A stretch of 64,000 nt of DNA from Acanthornis magna (GCA_036785705.1 JAWUZG010000970.1:943501-1007500), one strand, 5' to 3'; positions 1 through 12,150 are shown, counted from the first letter of the stretch. The notes: generated by a model not told the origin, from the letters alone. Numbers and translations: made by a program.

Positions 1-1440
1 GTCTTGCTCTCTAGACACCTGGTCCTAGTTGCCCTCATGTCTCTTCTGTTTATTCACCCAACAATTAGATTAACTTTTTTCCATTAAATCAAAACAGAAG
101 CCCATTGAGTTGTGTGCTCACCATGCCATCTGTACCCCTTTTAGAATAACTCCTGAAGAAAAACAGGGTCCCACATTTCTGTTTTGCTACATACCTTACT
201 TTGAGCTGGTTGTATTGCACTCTGGACCCAGAATTCCGATGGATTCAGGTCACTCATTCAACGGGCCAGACCTCACTTCCAGTTTTAACAGACTTTTTGC
301 TATGCCCAAATTTTAACCACAGAAATATTTCCATAAGTATGCTTCTCTTCAAAGCACTGCAAGGACCAGGCGCTTGACTGTTTCCTTGTGCTCTGAAGAT
401 GTACTTTGATTAAGGTGTTTGGCCAAATGCTACGTTAAGAGTTTTTCAGAGTAGAAAATTGTAGTCCATACAAAAAGTAACATACAAATAAATATCATTT
501 ATTCCATTAATTAAGTTTGTGGGACCAATAAATTTTGCTAGCTATACTTTTTCCAATAGTGATGCAACACTATATGTCTTTCAGTTTCCCAAAATCTTTC
601 AGTATTCTGTATAAGGTCTCTTTGAATTCTTACATATGATCAAGTCCATGAACTTACAAATTTCTTTATTTTGTGTCTTTCTGAATTACTAATGTAGTAC
701 TTCCTAATGTATTGTTGATTACAACAATGATGATTGATTACAACATTATCTTGATATTTATACAAACAGCATCAATATTAATTATTAAAATTCAAAATTA
801 TGTCATTAATAACTAATGATAATGCCCCTTCTCTGCTGGGAATTCTTTCTGATGGACTTTCAAGGATTCCTTCTCACTAGTTTTCATTTGTTCATCATGT
901 TATACAAGCCTTAGTTCCCAGCATCCTTATTTTCTATACTAAAGTCCATTTTCTACTAATATTTTATGCTGGGGTTTTCATGTTTTTCCTCTATTTTGGC
1001 ACTGTTAGTGTCGTGTTGCAATGGGTGCTGTCAGCCAGCTGTTAAAATAAAATGGGTTTTTCCTTTACTGATGGTCATGGAATCTCAGACATTTTTTGCC
1101 TTCTGATAAAACCTGTTCTTCAAATTTCATTCATACTTTTCTACCTATATCCCAAATCCCCTTTTTTTCCTGGAAATGTCAATTTAGCTCTGCAAGAGAT
1201 ACCACACATCACAATGCAGTGTGCTAGCATCTCACTACCATGTTAAAATACAAGTTCATTATAACTGGAAAAAATAATTTAAAAATATTGTAAGTGTAAC
1301 TTTAGAGGCAATGTTTTTTGTCCCTGTTCATGACTCTGCACATGTGATACTGAAGACTCCACTCAAAAGATTTTGTAATAATGACCAATATGTTGACCAA
1401 ATGGATTGGACCACTCCACTCCTGCCAGGTTTTTTATTTA
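1..1440. other. AT-rich non-coding sequence
   Basis: No gene is visible. The stretch from about 480 to 830 is extremely AT-rich. Inside it, 711-728 is a perfect hairpin with 7-bp arms (attgttg / caacaat) around a 4-nt loop. Twelve bases of this element (ttgattacaaca) recur at 734-745, so part of it looks locally duplicated. The short open frames at 110-316 and 1052-1246 resemble no protein I know and have the length expected by chance. Confidence 0.6.
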
Positions 1441-1460
1441 TATGTCTTTGAGTTAAATAC

Positions 1461-1482
1461 TTCTGTCACTGCAGTGACAGAA
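1461..1482. repeat. 22-bp perfect palindrome
   Basis: The left arm ttctgtcactg is followed directly by its exact reverse complement cagtgacagaa, with no spacer. The flanking bases do not extend the symmetry. Each arm contains CTGTCA/TGACAG, the core recognised by TALE homeodomain factors of the MEIS/TGIF type, giving two inverted copies separated by 6 bp. A homodimeric binding site is one possible reading, and a chance palindrome or cruciform-prone site is another. The palindrome itself is certain and its function is not. Confidence 0.85.
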
Positions 1483-1994
1483 TCCATCTTTTTTTGAAAG
1501 GTCTTTGTTGACTTGTCATGTGGCCAGTAATGTCATCTTTTTCTCCTTCCTACGAAGAGGTAGGAAGCTTTCTACAAGTTTATTTTTACTAGAACTAATT
1601 GTTTGGTTTAAAAGAAAGCATGCTCATTCACAGTTAATGGGTTATGACTCTTGTAGTTTTGCCCACTGCAATTCCCTGTCAGGCAGGTAGACGTGCTTCT
1701 TTGTCTGAACATTTGAAAATTAAAACTCAAATTTGCAAAAGCCTTTATTTATTTTATTCTCCAAATAAAATTTTCAGAAATTGTCATAGCAGTACCAGTG
1801 CAAGTCAGTTGGATTTATGGTATTGGTAATAAGTTCATATTGGGGATGGCTTTCATATCTTTATATTTACTGTCCTGAAAGATTTGTGGACTTTTGCTGA
1901 CTGAGAACCCAGTCCATGTCCAACTGGACGTGTCCTCTTTTGTACCTGAAGCCTTTCATTTGTGTTTGTATCTACCAAAAGATTAAGATACTAC

Positions 1995-2040
1995 TTTATT
2001 TCTGATACTTTATATCTGATACTTATTTATTTCTGATCAG
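1995..2040. repeat. 14-bp tandem repeat
   Basis: Two adjacent 14-bp units (1995-2008 and 2009-2022) read tttatttctgatac and tttatatctgatac, differing at one position. A third, degenerate copy with an insertion runs to about 2040. This is a short slippage-type duplication in AT-rich DNA. Confidence 0.75.
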
Positions 2041-2846
2041 TATTTTCTTATTTTTAAAACAAAAGTCCTCTTGGATTTTCAGTGTTCATTGATGAAAAGC
2101 ATCATCTTTGGATGTAAGGGCTCTCAGTCTACCAGGAATGTGTGAGGGAACTCAGGGTGAGAATGCTGACCAACACAGTGTTTGCTGGAGCAGACATATA
2201 AACTGTCAAATTTGTCATTTGTGTGATGGTGGTACTGGCTCAGACTGAAATCTCAAAGGGTGAGAGCTGGGAAGAACTATTTGTTCTTTTGTTTCTAAAG
2301 AGAGTTGATAACATATTCCACAATTGTCTTTGCACTGCCAAATAAACCTGAGAAATCGTTGTATCCTAGATAGTCAGTTAAATAAAAATAATTACAGCCC
2401 ATGCAATTATGTATGTCACACAGGCTTATGTTTGGCCTAGCTAGTGCAAAAACTCTATGCTCAAAAATGTAAACCATATGGAGCATAATATTTTTGTCTC
2501 TACAAAAATTAGTTCTGACATCTAACATGGATTTGTTCTCTAAATCTAACCAGCCTGAACATCCCAGCTTAAATGTTGCATATGATTTGGTTTATAGAAA
2601 CTTAGTAATATAATTAGAAATAGGCTGAAATCAAAATTATAGAATTTGATATTGCAATACTGCAGACTTGGTAAAAGTTTGGTTCTGAGTTTGAACTTTT
2701 CAACTTTGGACCCAGCTCTCAGTAAACTGTAGTATGTCTGACTTCATTTTATGGGTACAAATTTGCCCTTGTAAAACTTGCACTCTCATTCTGTCACATA
2801 CTTAATTTACAGTAGAAATCTGATCACAGTCACCTCTAATTATCTG

Positions 2847-2897
2847 ATTTGCAGCACTACTTATTGCACACAATTTATTTGCAGCACAGCTTATTAC
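2847..2897. repeat. Imperfect 30-bp direct duplication
   Basis: The string atttgcagcac followed by a version of ttattgc/ttattac occurs at 2847-2867 and again at 2877-2897, a period of 30 bp with a few mismatches. It is probably an old local duplication. No coding or structural role is apparent. Confidence 0.6.
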
Positions 2898-3397
2898 TGA
2901 AGGGCAAAAATAGGCTGTAAACCTTGCAGATGCAAAATACATATAGCAACATTCAGAAATATGGTAGGATATGGGCTTTAGAAAACTCTCAGACTGGTCT
3001 GGAGTTTCACTCTGGAGTTTCACACAGCTTGTTCAATGTCAAAACCTTTTTTTCTCCCCCTCCTTAATTTAAAACAACATTTTCTTCGAGGCAGACTTAA
3101 ATGAAATGCATATTTTTCTCACTGTAGGAAATGCTGAATTAGACACCAAGCATGGAACTCTCTCCAGAAAATGGACAGGCACAGGTAGCTGGCTTTTGGC
3201 CAGGAAGACAGGTCCAGTGTTTCTTGTATTTTGATCTCAGTCATCTCAACACTGCAGTGTTTCTGGCTTTGTTCAATTATTTTTTTCAGTGTCCTTACTT
3301 TCAGGGCAGCATTGACCACTGTGCATGCCAGGTGCAAATGTAGACAGAGTAAGTTAGAGTAATTTTAACTGTTTTGTTCATACTGAGAAGCTCTCTG

Positions 3398-3452
3398 GTC
3401 ATCTCTCCACCCCTCTGCTTTTTTCTTACCTCTCTCCCCCTCTCTCTTTCCC
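3398..3452 (+). repeat. Pyrimidine-rich tract
   Basis: This stretch is almost entirely C and T, with runs such as ctctccacccctctgc and cctctctccccctctctc. It is low-complexity sequence. A tract like this could act as a polypyrimidine tract in a transcript, but no exon can be seen after it. Confidence 0.7.
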
Positions 3453-4490
3453 ACATTTGAATTTCTCTGTGCTCAGCCTTTTCTTTATTGTTGCTTTGTA
3501 TTGTGACTGGATTTTTCCCTCCTTCTCTTCAGTTTCACTTAACTGGAACATTAAGTAATCCTGAAGTTCTGCTATGAATTCTGAACCAAGTTTTAAGTTA
3601 ATTCAAGAATGAAGCAAACAAGTTTGCTTCTTCTCAGCCAGGGGATGAGATTTTATCTTTAATAATTTTTCAGGAGTATATAGTATCATCTCCCAATGTG
3701 AAGATATCATATTTGACTAGCTTTTTAACTCATAACTTCCCACGAAAAGTGCTAAACAAAACACGTGCTAAACTTCTGCAAGTTCAGTGGTCTTATGTTA
3801 AAGTTAGATTTTAAAATTAGAAGAAATTAAAAGCCTAATTCTCTCGAATGCGGGAAATATAGAAAAGATCAGGCTTTGTACCAGTTTAGACAACTTTTGA
3901 GGCCCTGAAAAATTGAAAAAATATAAATCCCACAGAAGACTAAAAAAAGGGCAGGGATGCTTTCTGGTTTTTTTTTTTTTCACCAGTGTGGTGTGTGCAT
4001 GTGTGTTCTTGTGATAAAGCTGTGAAGTTTTTGGCTGCCCTTTTCTGGCTTCTGTTGTTTTCTAGGGGCTCAGTGGGATAGATAGTTTGTGCTGTGACAG
4101 GACATGCCAACAAATTGCATCACTTCTGCCTCGGTGGCCGAGGACAATGACATGCCATATGCCCATGGCAAGAAATGAATGGGGCTCATTTACACTGGCA
4201 CTGGGTGCCTTCAGCCCTGTCAGTCTTCAGAGGCTATCCATGGCAAATTGGAAAGTAGCACTGGAGTAGCAGCAGCATGAAGAGATGCAGCCTGAAAAGC
4301 TTCCAGCATTCATAACTTTATGAACAACATGCAGCTTTGAAAGACAAAAAAAAATCCATGTTACACCCTGGATGCATTTATCCCATCCCTTTGCAATTTA
4401 ACCTTTCATTTTCAGAAAGAAATAGAACCAGTCCTTCCCTCCTGTGTGTTTTTCACATGCCATTAAAAAATAGAAAATTTAAAAAAAAAA
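3453..4490. other. Non-coding sequence with poly-T and A-rich runs
   Basis: No gene is visible. There is a run of 13 T at 3968-3980, followed by a TG-rich stretch, and an A-rich stretch at about 4463-4492. A perfect 6-bp hairpin (cctcgg / ccgagg, 3-nt loop) lies at 4129-4143 in a slightly more GC-rich patch. The open frame at 4087-4269 has no recognisable features. Confidence 0.55.
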
Positions 4491-4539
4491 ATCTTTGAGT
4501 AAATTCCAGCTGCAAGAAGAAAACAAAAACACAGTGGGT

Positions 4540-4970
4540 GTCATGCTTCACGCATTCAAAACAGCTTCTCCGCTCAAACAGACTGCCGCAAAGATTTGCC
4601 CCAAAGTTGACCCCGTTGCCTCCAGTTTGCACTCCAGCAACAACAAAACTCATATTTGGCCTCTGACCTTCTTGGCAGCACATCATTTGTTTCCATGTGT
4701 TGAAGCAAAGGATGATGGGCGATGATTAAAGAGCAATGGGTCTGTTGGCCTGAGACACTAATGAGGATGAAATGAGAAGGTCAGCGATCATCCTCACATG
4801 GCAAACTAGGACATGGAGCTAATCTGTTGTTAATTGTCCTTTACATTTGTTTTAAGGACAGTGGCAGGGATAGGTGGCAGTCATATGTCTCCCTTCTTTA
4901 TAATCTCTGTAATTAGCATGAGAAATAGAGCTAGGCTTGCCTGGAGAATCCTGAAATGTGCTTTGCAAGT
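4540..4970. promoter_or_regulatory. Candidate non-coding regulatory block
   Basis: This block has balanced, complex, non-repetitive composition and stands out from the AT-rich flanks. It contains a nuclear-receptor-like half-site (ttgacccc near 4607), homeodomain cores (taattg near 4832 and taattag near 4911), and a 9-bp inverted repeat (tgaggatga at 4762-4770 and tcatcctca at 4788-4796, 17-bp loop). Both strands are open over about 76 codons at 4453-4725, but neither product resembles a protein. The texture suits a conserved non-coding element. That is inference, because conservation cannot be measured here. Confidence 0.25.
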
Positions 4971-4975
4971 GAGTT

Positions 4976-5038
4976 ATTTTATTGTATTTTATTTTATTTT
5001 ATTTTGTTTTGGTTTTTGTTTTGTTTTGTTTTGTTTTT
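4976..5038 (+). repeat. (ATTTT)n/(GTTTT)n pentanucleotide microsatellite
   Basis: A run of ATTTT units passes into GTTTT units with a few interruptions, ending in a short T run. It is a compound microsatellite and probably polymorphic in length. A similar GTTTT array, also with T on the plus strand, lies at 50984-51017. Confidence 0.95.
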
Positions 5039-5044
5039 CCATTT

Positions 5045-5875
5045 GCAGCTTGTATAAATCCAGAGTTTGCCAGAAGTGACCGACTGGCAAATACGGAGCC
5101 AGAAATTTGTGCTTGCTGTCCCTTTCATTCAGGTGACAGTCTGTAAGATGTGCAGTGTACAGTTCCTCCTCTTGTTCTCCCCACTGATAGATTTCTGCTT
5201 AAATTTGCTGGGGATGCTGGTAGGCTGCTTGGATTTCTGTGCATCTTCTCTTCTTCACCTCTATCATGAGCTAGCTGGCCCAGTACTGTTTATCTCAAAG
5301 GTATCTAGGTCTGAAGCAGGAACATCTGGTCTTCCTGCACAACTGTCCTGTAACTTGTCTGCCCCAATGGCCTCAGCTGACATTAAACTGAGAAAACAGA
5401 GGAAAATACCCTGCACCCTGAGCCCACCACCACTAATGCATAAGCCTCTCTCGTAAAATCTCAGCAGCCACAAATTAACAGGCAATCCTAATTAAGTAAG
5501 GTATTGCTGATTTCAAAACAAATACATCTCCAAGCTGCTGGTATTCTTCGAAAACTGGCACTATAAGATGTTGGATACAAACGTTTTTCCATTACAAATC
5601 CATTTTACACATTCCACTGAAAAAGGGAAGCCTAGTGGTTCCTGTCTCCTGTTTTGCTGTTTCTGTCAGAGGAAAAGAAGCCTTAAAGTACATGTTTTAC
5701 ATTTCTGGATGCTCAGTACACAATTCTTCCTTCACTTCATCAACTGCTAACTGCCCCAATACACAACAGCCCTGTGTGTTATAACTTGTTTTGTCAGCTC
5801 TGCTGAGAGAATGTGCATTCCCACTTTCATGGTGGTGTCATTTTGGTAGAATTCCTAATTTTTATTTTTTATCCA
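5045..5875. other. Unique non-coding sequence
   Basis: No gene is recognised. A 129-codon plus-strand frame (5067-5456) is the third longest in the window. Its product is rich in Leu, Cys and Phe with no known domain. Its first codon is an ATG, but there is no sign of splice sites or a promoter. I treat it as a chance frame. Confidence 0.5.
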
Positions 5876-5879
5876 TAAA

Positions 5880-6360
5880 CTCCCCTTGCACGACTAATGG
5901 TTGCGTTCAGCATCTCAGAGGGAAACAAATCTGCTAGCCAAATGGCAATCAGCTGGTGAGCTAAAGCCTGAGAGCTTTAAAGTATTTGTCTAGTGAAGAG
6001 TTTACTGCAGTGCTAATCATAACACACTCATTAATTACTCATTTGGATTAAGCAGAAGGGTCAGAGGAGCCATCTTGACAATCCATGCCTATCAGTGCCC
6101 TTTTCCTGCCAATTAGGACAGAGAGAATTTCAATGGCTGCAGCCTCTGCTTTTACACCTCCAGCACCACCTGCCTTCGCCCTTTATCCTGCATAGTACAT
6201 TAGCCACGACTGACAGCCAGCACATGGGCTTCAGGCTCAATACAGCACCTTGTCAGGTAGGAGCAAAAAATGGATTACAAGGTGGAAAAGAATCTGGGCT
6301 AGGAACCAGGGAGACGCTCATCTCCACCTCCTTCTCCGGGGCTTCTGAAAGGAAGTCTTG
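5880..6360. promoter_or_regulatory. Candidate non-coding regulatory block
   Basis: This is a complex, repeat-free block with a cluster of homeodomain-type cores at about 6014-6054: taatca, attaatta and ggattaa. A ccaattagg core follows near 6110. The later half (6120-6230) is richer in GC. Reading frames on both strands are short and unremarkable. Density of homeodomain cores beside otherwise balanced sequence is typical of vertebrate developmental enhancers, but this is only pattern-based inference. Confidence 0.25.
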
Positions 6361-6364
6361 AAGT

Positions 6365-8640
6365 GGATCTGTTTTTTGGTCAGCCTTTGGTACAATGAGA
6401 ATGGCCATTGTAATGATGTGATTTGTGGTCGTCAAGGCTAAACAAAAGCAGAATCCCAGATGAAAGGAGATGAACAGCTGTTCTGCTGCTATAGCACACA
6501 TGGGAGAGGAAGGGTAAAAATGCTGGCGGGGTAAAATAAGGGATTTTTTGTCAGCTGCTTAGGTGTGTGAGCTGCAAAGTGAAGAATATACCTATCCTTG
6601 CCCTTTCCAGACCAAAAAGTCCATGATTATTGGTGATGACATATTTCAGTCTTGGAGGCTAACACAAAAGCTTCTGTTCAGGCACCTCTTAGAGCACTTT
6701 ATCAAGCTCAGCTCTCAGCTCTGTCTGGCCTTTCCAGAGACACTTACTGTTTGCAGCAAAATTATCCTGGATTAGTGCCAGTGCAACTGTTCTTTTTTTC
6801 ACATAAATCCTTCTTTATGATAAAAATTTTAAGATCTGCTCATGGCCTGGCTGATTTCACATTATTAGGAGAAAATAACTGCAATTTTAGGGATTCCTGA
6901 TCTGCCCCTTCTGCACTCTTACCATATAGACCACGTTCTTCAGCAAAATCTGGTTTCTCTTTGAAATAATATGCTCTCAAGTGATCACAATACTTTACTT
7001 TAATATGTATACAAGATTGATTAATCGCCTCTTTATGCTGTCATGCTTTTCCCTCATATTCTCCAAACCTTGAACCTGCAGGGGTTTTAGTAGTTTAAAA
7101 GCCCACCTCATCCTTTTTCTGTATGCTTCAACAACTCAGTCACCTGAAATAGCCAAACAAATTAATTCCAGGGTTAAACACCAGGACACTGGCCTGAAGG
7201 CATTTCTTGTGAGGCATTCATTGGCTTTAGAGTTTTTGCCCCTTGGTTACTTCTCCTTGCCTCACCGAAGGCTAAGTGTTTCAAAATAAATTTTCCCTTC
7301 AGAAGTGAAGATGTAACTGCACGATAAAAACATAGCATAAATACAGAAGTGAGTGAAATTCTTTTGGGAAGGGCTCCAAGACTGCAGGATTACCTTATGT
7401 TCCAGGAGGATTGGTGAAGTTTTGGAAATGCACATAGATTGACTGGCTGAGTAGCTGTTCTACTACTTTTGTCTAAAACTTTGATTCTGAGTTTCAAATA
7501 TCTTCTTCTTGGACACAAATAAAACCACAGTTAAAAAGCTGCAAAGCCAGATCACTGTGTTTTAGAAGCAAATATACTACCAGAAATTACTTGCAGAATT
7601 GACTGGGCATTTGTTAAATACACACATACAGTTCCTTGCGGTGTTTGCAGCAGAACTGTGTCAGTGCCTCTTCCTTCGATGAAAAGAGTGTCAAAATACT
7701 TACAGGACTCAGCTTGATTAAACCACAGAGTAAAGATTTTAAATGCCACCGATTCAAGAACTGCAACTAGTAAATAAATATATTTTTCAAAATAATAACT
7801 TGCTTGTGACTTTTTCAAAAAAAGAGAGGTAAATTTTTCTAGTAAATTACTATCTGAGAACCCTTTGGTCACATTTACATCTGTCACACTTGCTCCGTCC
7901 ATTCCCAGCAGTGCTTCCACTTGAACATATACAAGATCTACAAATTGCACAGAGAAAGTATTGACCACATTGTACTAACTTTTGGTAAAGGTAGCTTATA
8001 AGCATATTTCTGTCTTTATGAGCTCTTCCACTGGTTAATCAACACAATATCATGTTTAAAATGAATCTGCGACTCTTCTGTGCCATACCTCTCAGAGGAA
8101 ATGATGGTTTAACTTCTCCAACCAGGAGCAGAGACATGTATGAGGCACAGTAAGTAAGCAATCTGCTTGCTTTTTTAGACATAAATCAACTCTATCCTTA
8201 AAAATCACGTTGCAAAGTATGACTTTTGCACCTCCATCCGACAAGTACTGAGCCATGAAATCTTATACCTTTTTAGCATGAAACTGAAAGAGGAACATCA
8301 TTTGCATGTCCCTGGAGGTTAGCCCAATACTGTTTCCTTAAATTCAGAAGGTGATTGCTATATATTTCTACAAATCAGCCTAACCTTTTTTGCAAGACAT
8401 TAGCAATTAGGTCATTTAGCGAAATTTGAAATTCACAGGAATGGGAAATTTTACTGACTGCGTGCCCTGATAGGCTTGGTATGCTGATAAAGGTAACTTT
8501 ATCAAGTATGAAGTCAAATTAAGTTGTGATCTCCCCTGGATCTTCAAGGAAATTCCTTTGAGATAGAGGGATATATTTTTATTTGCTGTGGTTGGTGACA
8601 TGGGTGGATTTTTGTTCCTGGAAAGTAGTGACTTCCACAT
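6365..8640. other. AT-rich non-coding sequence with one longer chance frame
   Basis: No gene is recognised. The minus-strand frame 7552-7968 is open for 138 codons. Its product has mixed, protein-like composition but no motif I know, no signal peptide and no visible splice context. About one frame of this length is expected by chance in 64 kb of AT-rich DNA read on both strands. No transposon remnant is recognised. Confidence 0.5.
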
Positions 8641-10260
8641 CCAAAGTAGGGTGAAGCAGAACTTCTAGGTCCCAGATACTCAGACACTGCCAACCCAGGA
8701 GACATGTGGACTCACAAAGTACTTAGACAGGTCCTCACCTCCCTAGAGCTCAGGCACAGGTCCAGCTCATGACAACATGAGCATCTTGGTACCTGGCTCA
8801 CATCTTATGGTCAAGCACTCACTTGACAGTATACAAAAGTGGTCTCAGGAGGGCAACTTTTCCCTAGAAGAAAACACTTGACTGTTACTTTCCTCTTTCT
8901 CTCAGACACAGTGGTTTATTTGGCATGTAGTCCCCTAGCCCTCACAGGTAGGATATTCCTTTTTACTTCATCACAAATTATTTAACCTTGAAAAGTTGGA
9001 AGATGTCAGCTTTAGGTTTCTCAGGCTTTGATGGGACTTGGATCTGTCTCTTATGTGGAATAGGTTGACGTATTCTAGGTAAGAGGGTCTGACCACAAGC
9101 ACATGAGATATGTCAGAGTATTTAACTGAGATGACATTTTAATGAAAGCATAGAAGGAGAGGTGCATAAGTAGGGAAATACTTGCAAAAGTATTCCCCCA
9201 TCTGCTGCCCAACAGTTAATAAACAGTTGTGGTTTTAAATTGAACGTTGTAAAGAATATTATATTTAATTTGAAGTTTTTTAAAGGCTCAGTTACACATG
9301 CATCCATCACTACCACACGTTAAAAGAATGAGCCTTCTCTATGCAAGAGGCAGATGTAGACAACTTCCTTTAACTAAAGGTTCTGGACTGGAGACCACAG
9401 GAGAGAAAAAAGGGACTCCCATACAACTTAGGTCTCTGTTTGTTAGGAAGGACTGTGTAAGACATACATTCTTCTGCAGCATTCCATAGAGTCTGGCTCC
9501 AGGCAGCTCTGTCCTCAATGTATGGATTTTTTCACAATTTATCTGAGACATTTACTATTCTGATGTATTATATGGGTAACCTAAGCATCCAGAAACCTAT
9601 TCCTAAGAGTGTAAATATCACTTGAATCATTCCATAGGTAATAGTTAATTACCAGAATTAAATAAGTAATTATGAACAACAGATTCACCTACACAATAAA
9701 ATTTAGTGAACTTAAAATATCTCACCAGTATCATTGTCACACATGTCTGTGAAACGTGAAACAGCTGCTTAGAGACTTAGATGACTTGCACCATGAGATA
9801 AAACAGAAGGGCTGAGTCAATCTCCCACACCAGGACTGCCAGTGTTCAAGGAATACAGTTTTCCACAGGTCTTGAGCTATGGGCTATGAAGAAATTCATC
9901 TGAGGAAACAGAGCACCAACAGCCCAACTCTTCTGTATTCTTCAGTCTCTGCACACTGGCTCACAACTCTACCAGTCTAACTGGTGTGACACTCCAGTCT
10001 GAGCTCCCTACTTTTGGCACTGCCATGCTCTGACTCCTTGGGTGCCTGTGACAACCTCATTTTGTGGGAGCAGATTCTAGACTTACTGCCACAGACCAAA
10101 CTTGTGCCAACAGCAGCTGTTAAATTTGACCCATTATAACTAGATTGACCTCACGTGAATACCTCATTCAAGTAACTCAAGAAAGGCTATTCAGCACTTT
10201 AAAGGACAGAGGTTTAATCCCCTTAAGTTGCTCTGGATCAATGTACACAGATAAAAAAGT
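8641..10260. other. Unclassified, locally CA-rich non-coding sequence
   Basis: Two parts (about 8650-8850 and 9780-10130) are less AT-rich and richer in CA/TG dinucleotides than their flanks, and share only short strings such as tggctcaca. This texture can mark an old, decayed LTR or DNA transposon. I could not match either part to a family and found no terminal repeats, so no element is called. The middle (9120-9720) is ordinary AT-rich DNA. Confidence 0.4.
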
Positions 10261-11080
10261 TTACATACCTGACCTAGAACAGATGGTGTGTATCAATACC
10301 ATACAGACTTTCTAGATATTTCATATTATTTTATGTTGATATGTATGTGCATTTTTACTTCTTTAGATGCTAGATACCTACCTCGTGCCACACATACCAG
10401 GGTATGTTTGAGGGAGAAAGAGACAAGGGTCTGTTTTAACTTCTTTGTCTAAACATTAAGCTTCTATTGAGGCCATTTAGCAAGTCCTTTCAGCTTAATA
10501 AGACTGCTGACTTTCAGTGTCAATAACTCAATAACAGGCAGGGGTGCACAGCTAAATATATATAATCTGTTTTTACAGACAGACAGGGCAGGGGCATCAA
10601 TGAAATGCATTTTCAAGTGCTTGTCTTTAGAGCACTTAACCACACAGTTCCAAAACCATCACTGAAGTCTCTCCAGGAGACTTCATATCTTCTGAAGGCT
10701 TTAGAAATGCTTGAATCAATCCTTAAAAGCTGAAATGAGTTGCTTTAAAAGTGTGGTTAAAAATTGCATATTCTGTGCCTTAAGAAAGCTGTAGAAGTGC
10801 AAGACTGGTGATAACGTAGTTTTTTGGAAAGCTTTTTAAAAGCAGTTAGTGCAGAGTGCTTTTATTTTCCCATAGCAGGTGTCCAATGCATACAGGTGCT
10901 GAGAGATACACAGAGAGAAGCACGAGTGAATTCTGGAACAAGAGAATATCTGAACTGCCCCCAAAAATAACATTAATGACTGGCTTAAATATTAGGAAAC
11001 AAAACTGTGAAAGCAATTCCTTTCCCTCAAACTTTATGTCTCTTAGTGTTCAGACACAAGGAGTATGACCTGTGCCTCTT
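10261..11080. other. AT-rich non-coding sequence
   Basis: No gene or repeat is recognised. The sequence is unique and mostly AT-rich, with short chance frames such as 10856-11068. Confidence 0.55.
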
Positions 11081-11084
11081 GTCC

Positions 11085-11460
11085 CCTTTCTTTGCTGCGC
11101 ATTGGGTGACTGACTGGCTGTACACTGCTCCCTTATTTTGCCTGTCTTTCTTTGCAGAGAGGCAGTGAAAGCAGCATATCATCCTTCCAGACCTGCACAG
11201 AGTCTGGTGGGCCATTAATCAGGTCAGCCAATCAGCATGCAGGGATTAGCATAATGTACAGACACACTTAATCAGGTCTACTATACAGTTAATCATGTGT
11301 ATGCTAATAGTTATGGAGGATTAAACATTTAGGACACTGGCTTTCTGTTCTGATTGGCTGTGTTTCCTACCTGTTAACTTTCCCTCTCTTATTTTGTTTG
11401 GAGCTTTTTTTCACCTGTTTATTCCTCCCACCCAAAGCTTTGATGGCCAAAAGTGTTTCT
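11085..11460. promoter_or_regulatory. Candidate enhancer with clustered TAATC/GATTA cores and CCAAT boxes
   Basis: Five TAATC/GATTA cores lie within 108 bp: taatca at 11216, 11269 and 11290, and ggatta at 11243 and 11318. GGATTA is the core preferred by bicoid-class homeodomains (OTX, PITX, GSC). A CCAAT box at 11228-11232 faces an inverted one (attgg) at 11353-11357. A TCF/LEF-like ctttgat lies near 11438. There is no open frame of note across the core. The motif cluster is seen directly; enhancer function is inferred. Confidence 0.35.
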
Positions 11461-11499
11461 GTAAGGCTGCCTGGATAATAAAGGACACATTTAAATAAT

Positions 11500-11517
11500 G
11501 GGGGAGGGAGGGGATGG
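11500..11517 (+). repeat. G-run tract
   Basis: The order of runs is five G, A, three G, A, four G, then atgg. Three G-tracts of three or more with 1-nt loops approach a G-quadruplex motif, but a clean fourth tract is missing. Confidence 0.6.
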
Positions 11518-11799
11518 ATTCAAATGTTGGATTCACAAACTAATTTCAGACTGATAAAAGAATTGTTTTAATGGAAAAAATGTATATGTGACTTTGCTTC
11601 TTTGGAAAGTGTTCTGGATCTCAAGAGCTATTAAGGTTTAATGATCAAACTACGTTAATTTCCAAGACAGATTTTGAATTTGTGAACTAGCTTTTAAAAA
11701 CAAAGGATCTGAAAGTATTCACTTTTGGTAATCAAAAGCAGAAGACAGCAATAAGATTATTTGGCTTTTCACAGGAAATTGGGGGAGAGAGAGAACAAG

Positions 11800-12150
11800 T
11801 AGCAGCCAAAAGTCATCCCTCAAGCCACTCTGTAATTGAGTGTTTGCATATAGTCAGGGCTATCTACGCAAGGGCTGAAGGATTTGCTGAGAAGGAAGGG
11901 AGGAGTGGTGAGGAAAAAGGGTGGGGGAGAGGCTGAGTGAGAGGCACAGAAAAAATGAGCCTGCCAGTGGTTAATTGAGCATATAGATTCCTAATGTGTC
12001 AGGCACTACCCTCTCAGATGAAGGATGACACTTTTTAGGACGCATCTTCCTTTGTTACCATTTTAAGACTAATGAAGCCTGCAATTCATAAACCTGATGC
12101 TGGGCACTTATCTGCTGCCAGGGCAATCAGTACAGCAGAAGCCTACAACT
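11800..12150. promoter_or_regulatory. Candidate non-coding regulatory block
   Basis: This is complex, non-repetitive sequence with a purine-rich start (11878-11940) followed by motif-dense DNA: ttaattgag near 11972, a SOX-like ctttgtta near 12050, and cataaa (CDX/HOX type) near 12088. It carries no open frame. Taken with the block at 11.1-11.5 kb, it suggests a regulatory domain of about 1 kb, by inference only. Confidence 0.25.

Larger units (their letters stand above)
1505..3390. other. Non-coding sequence with small local duplications
   Basis: No gene is visible. A small hairpin lies at 1546-1567, with 7-bp arms (cttccta / taggaag) and an 8-nt loop. Two local duplications are listed separately. 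The open frames at 2295-2528 (minus), 2802-3023 (minus) and 3119-3343 (both strands) have no recognisable motifs and no splice-site pairing that would support exons. Confidence 0.55.

Noticed and set aside
7552..7968. 138-codon minus-strand open frame as a possible gene
   Set aside because: No known motif, no splice or promoter context. In DNA this AT-rich, reading both strands of 64 kb gives about one frame of this length by chance.
8650..10130. Two CA-rich patches as LTRs of one old provirus
   Set aside because: They share only short strings, lack tg...ca ends and show no retroviral coding remnants between them.
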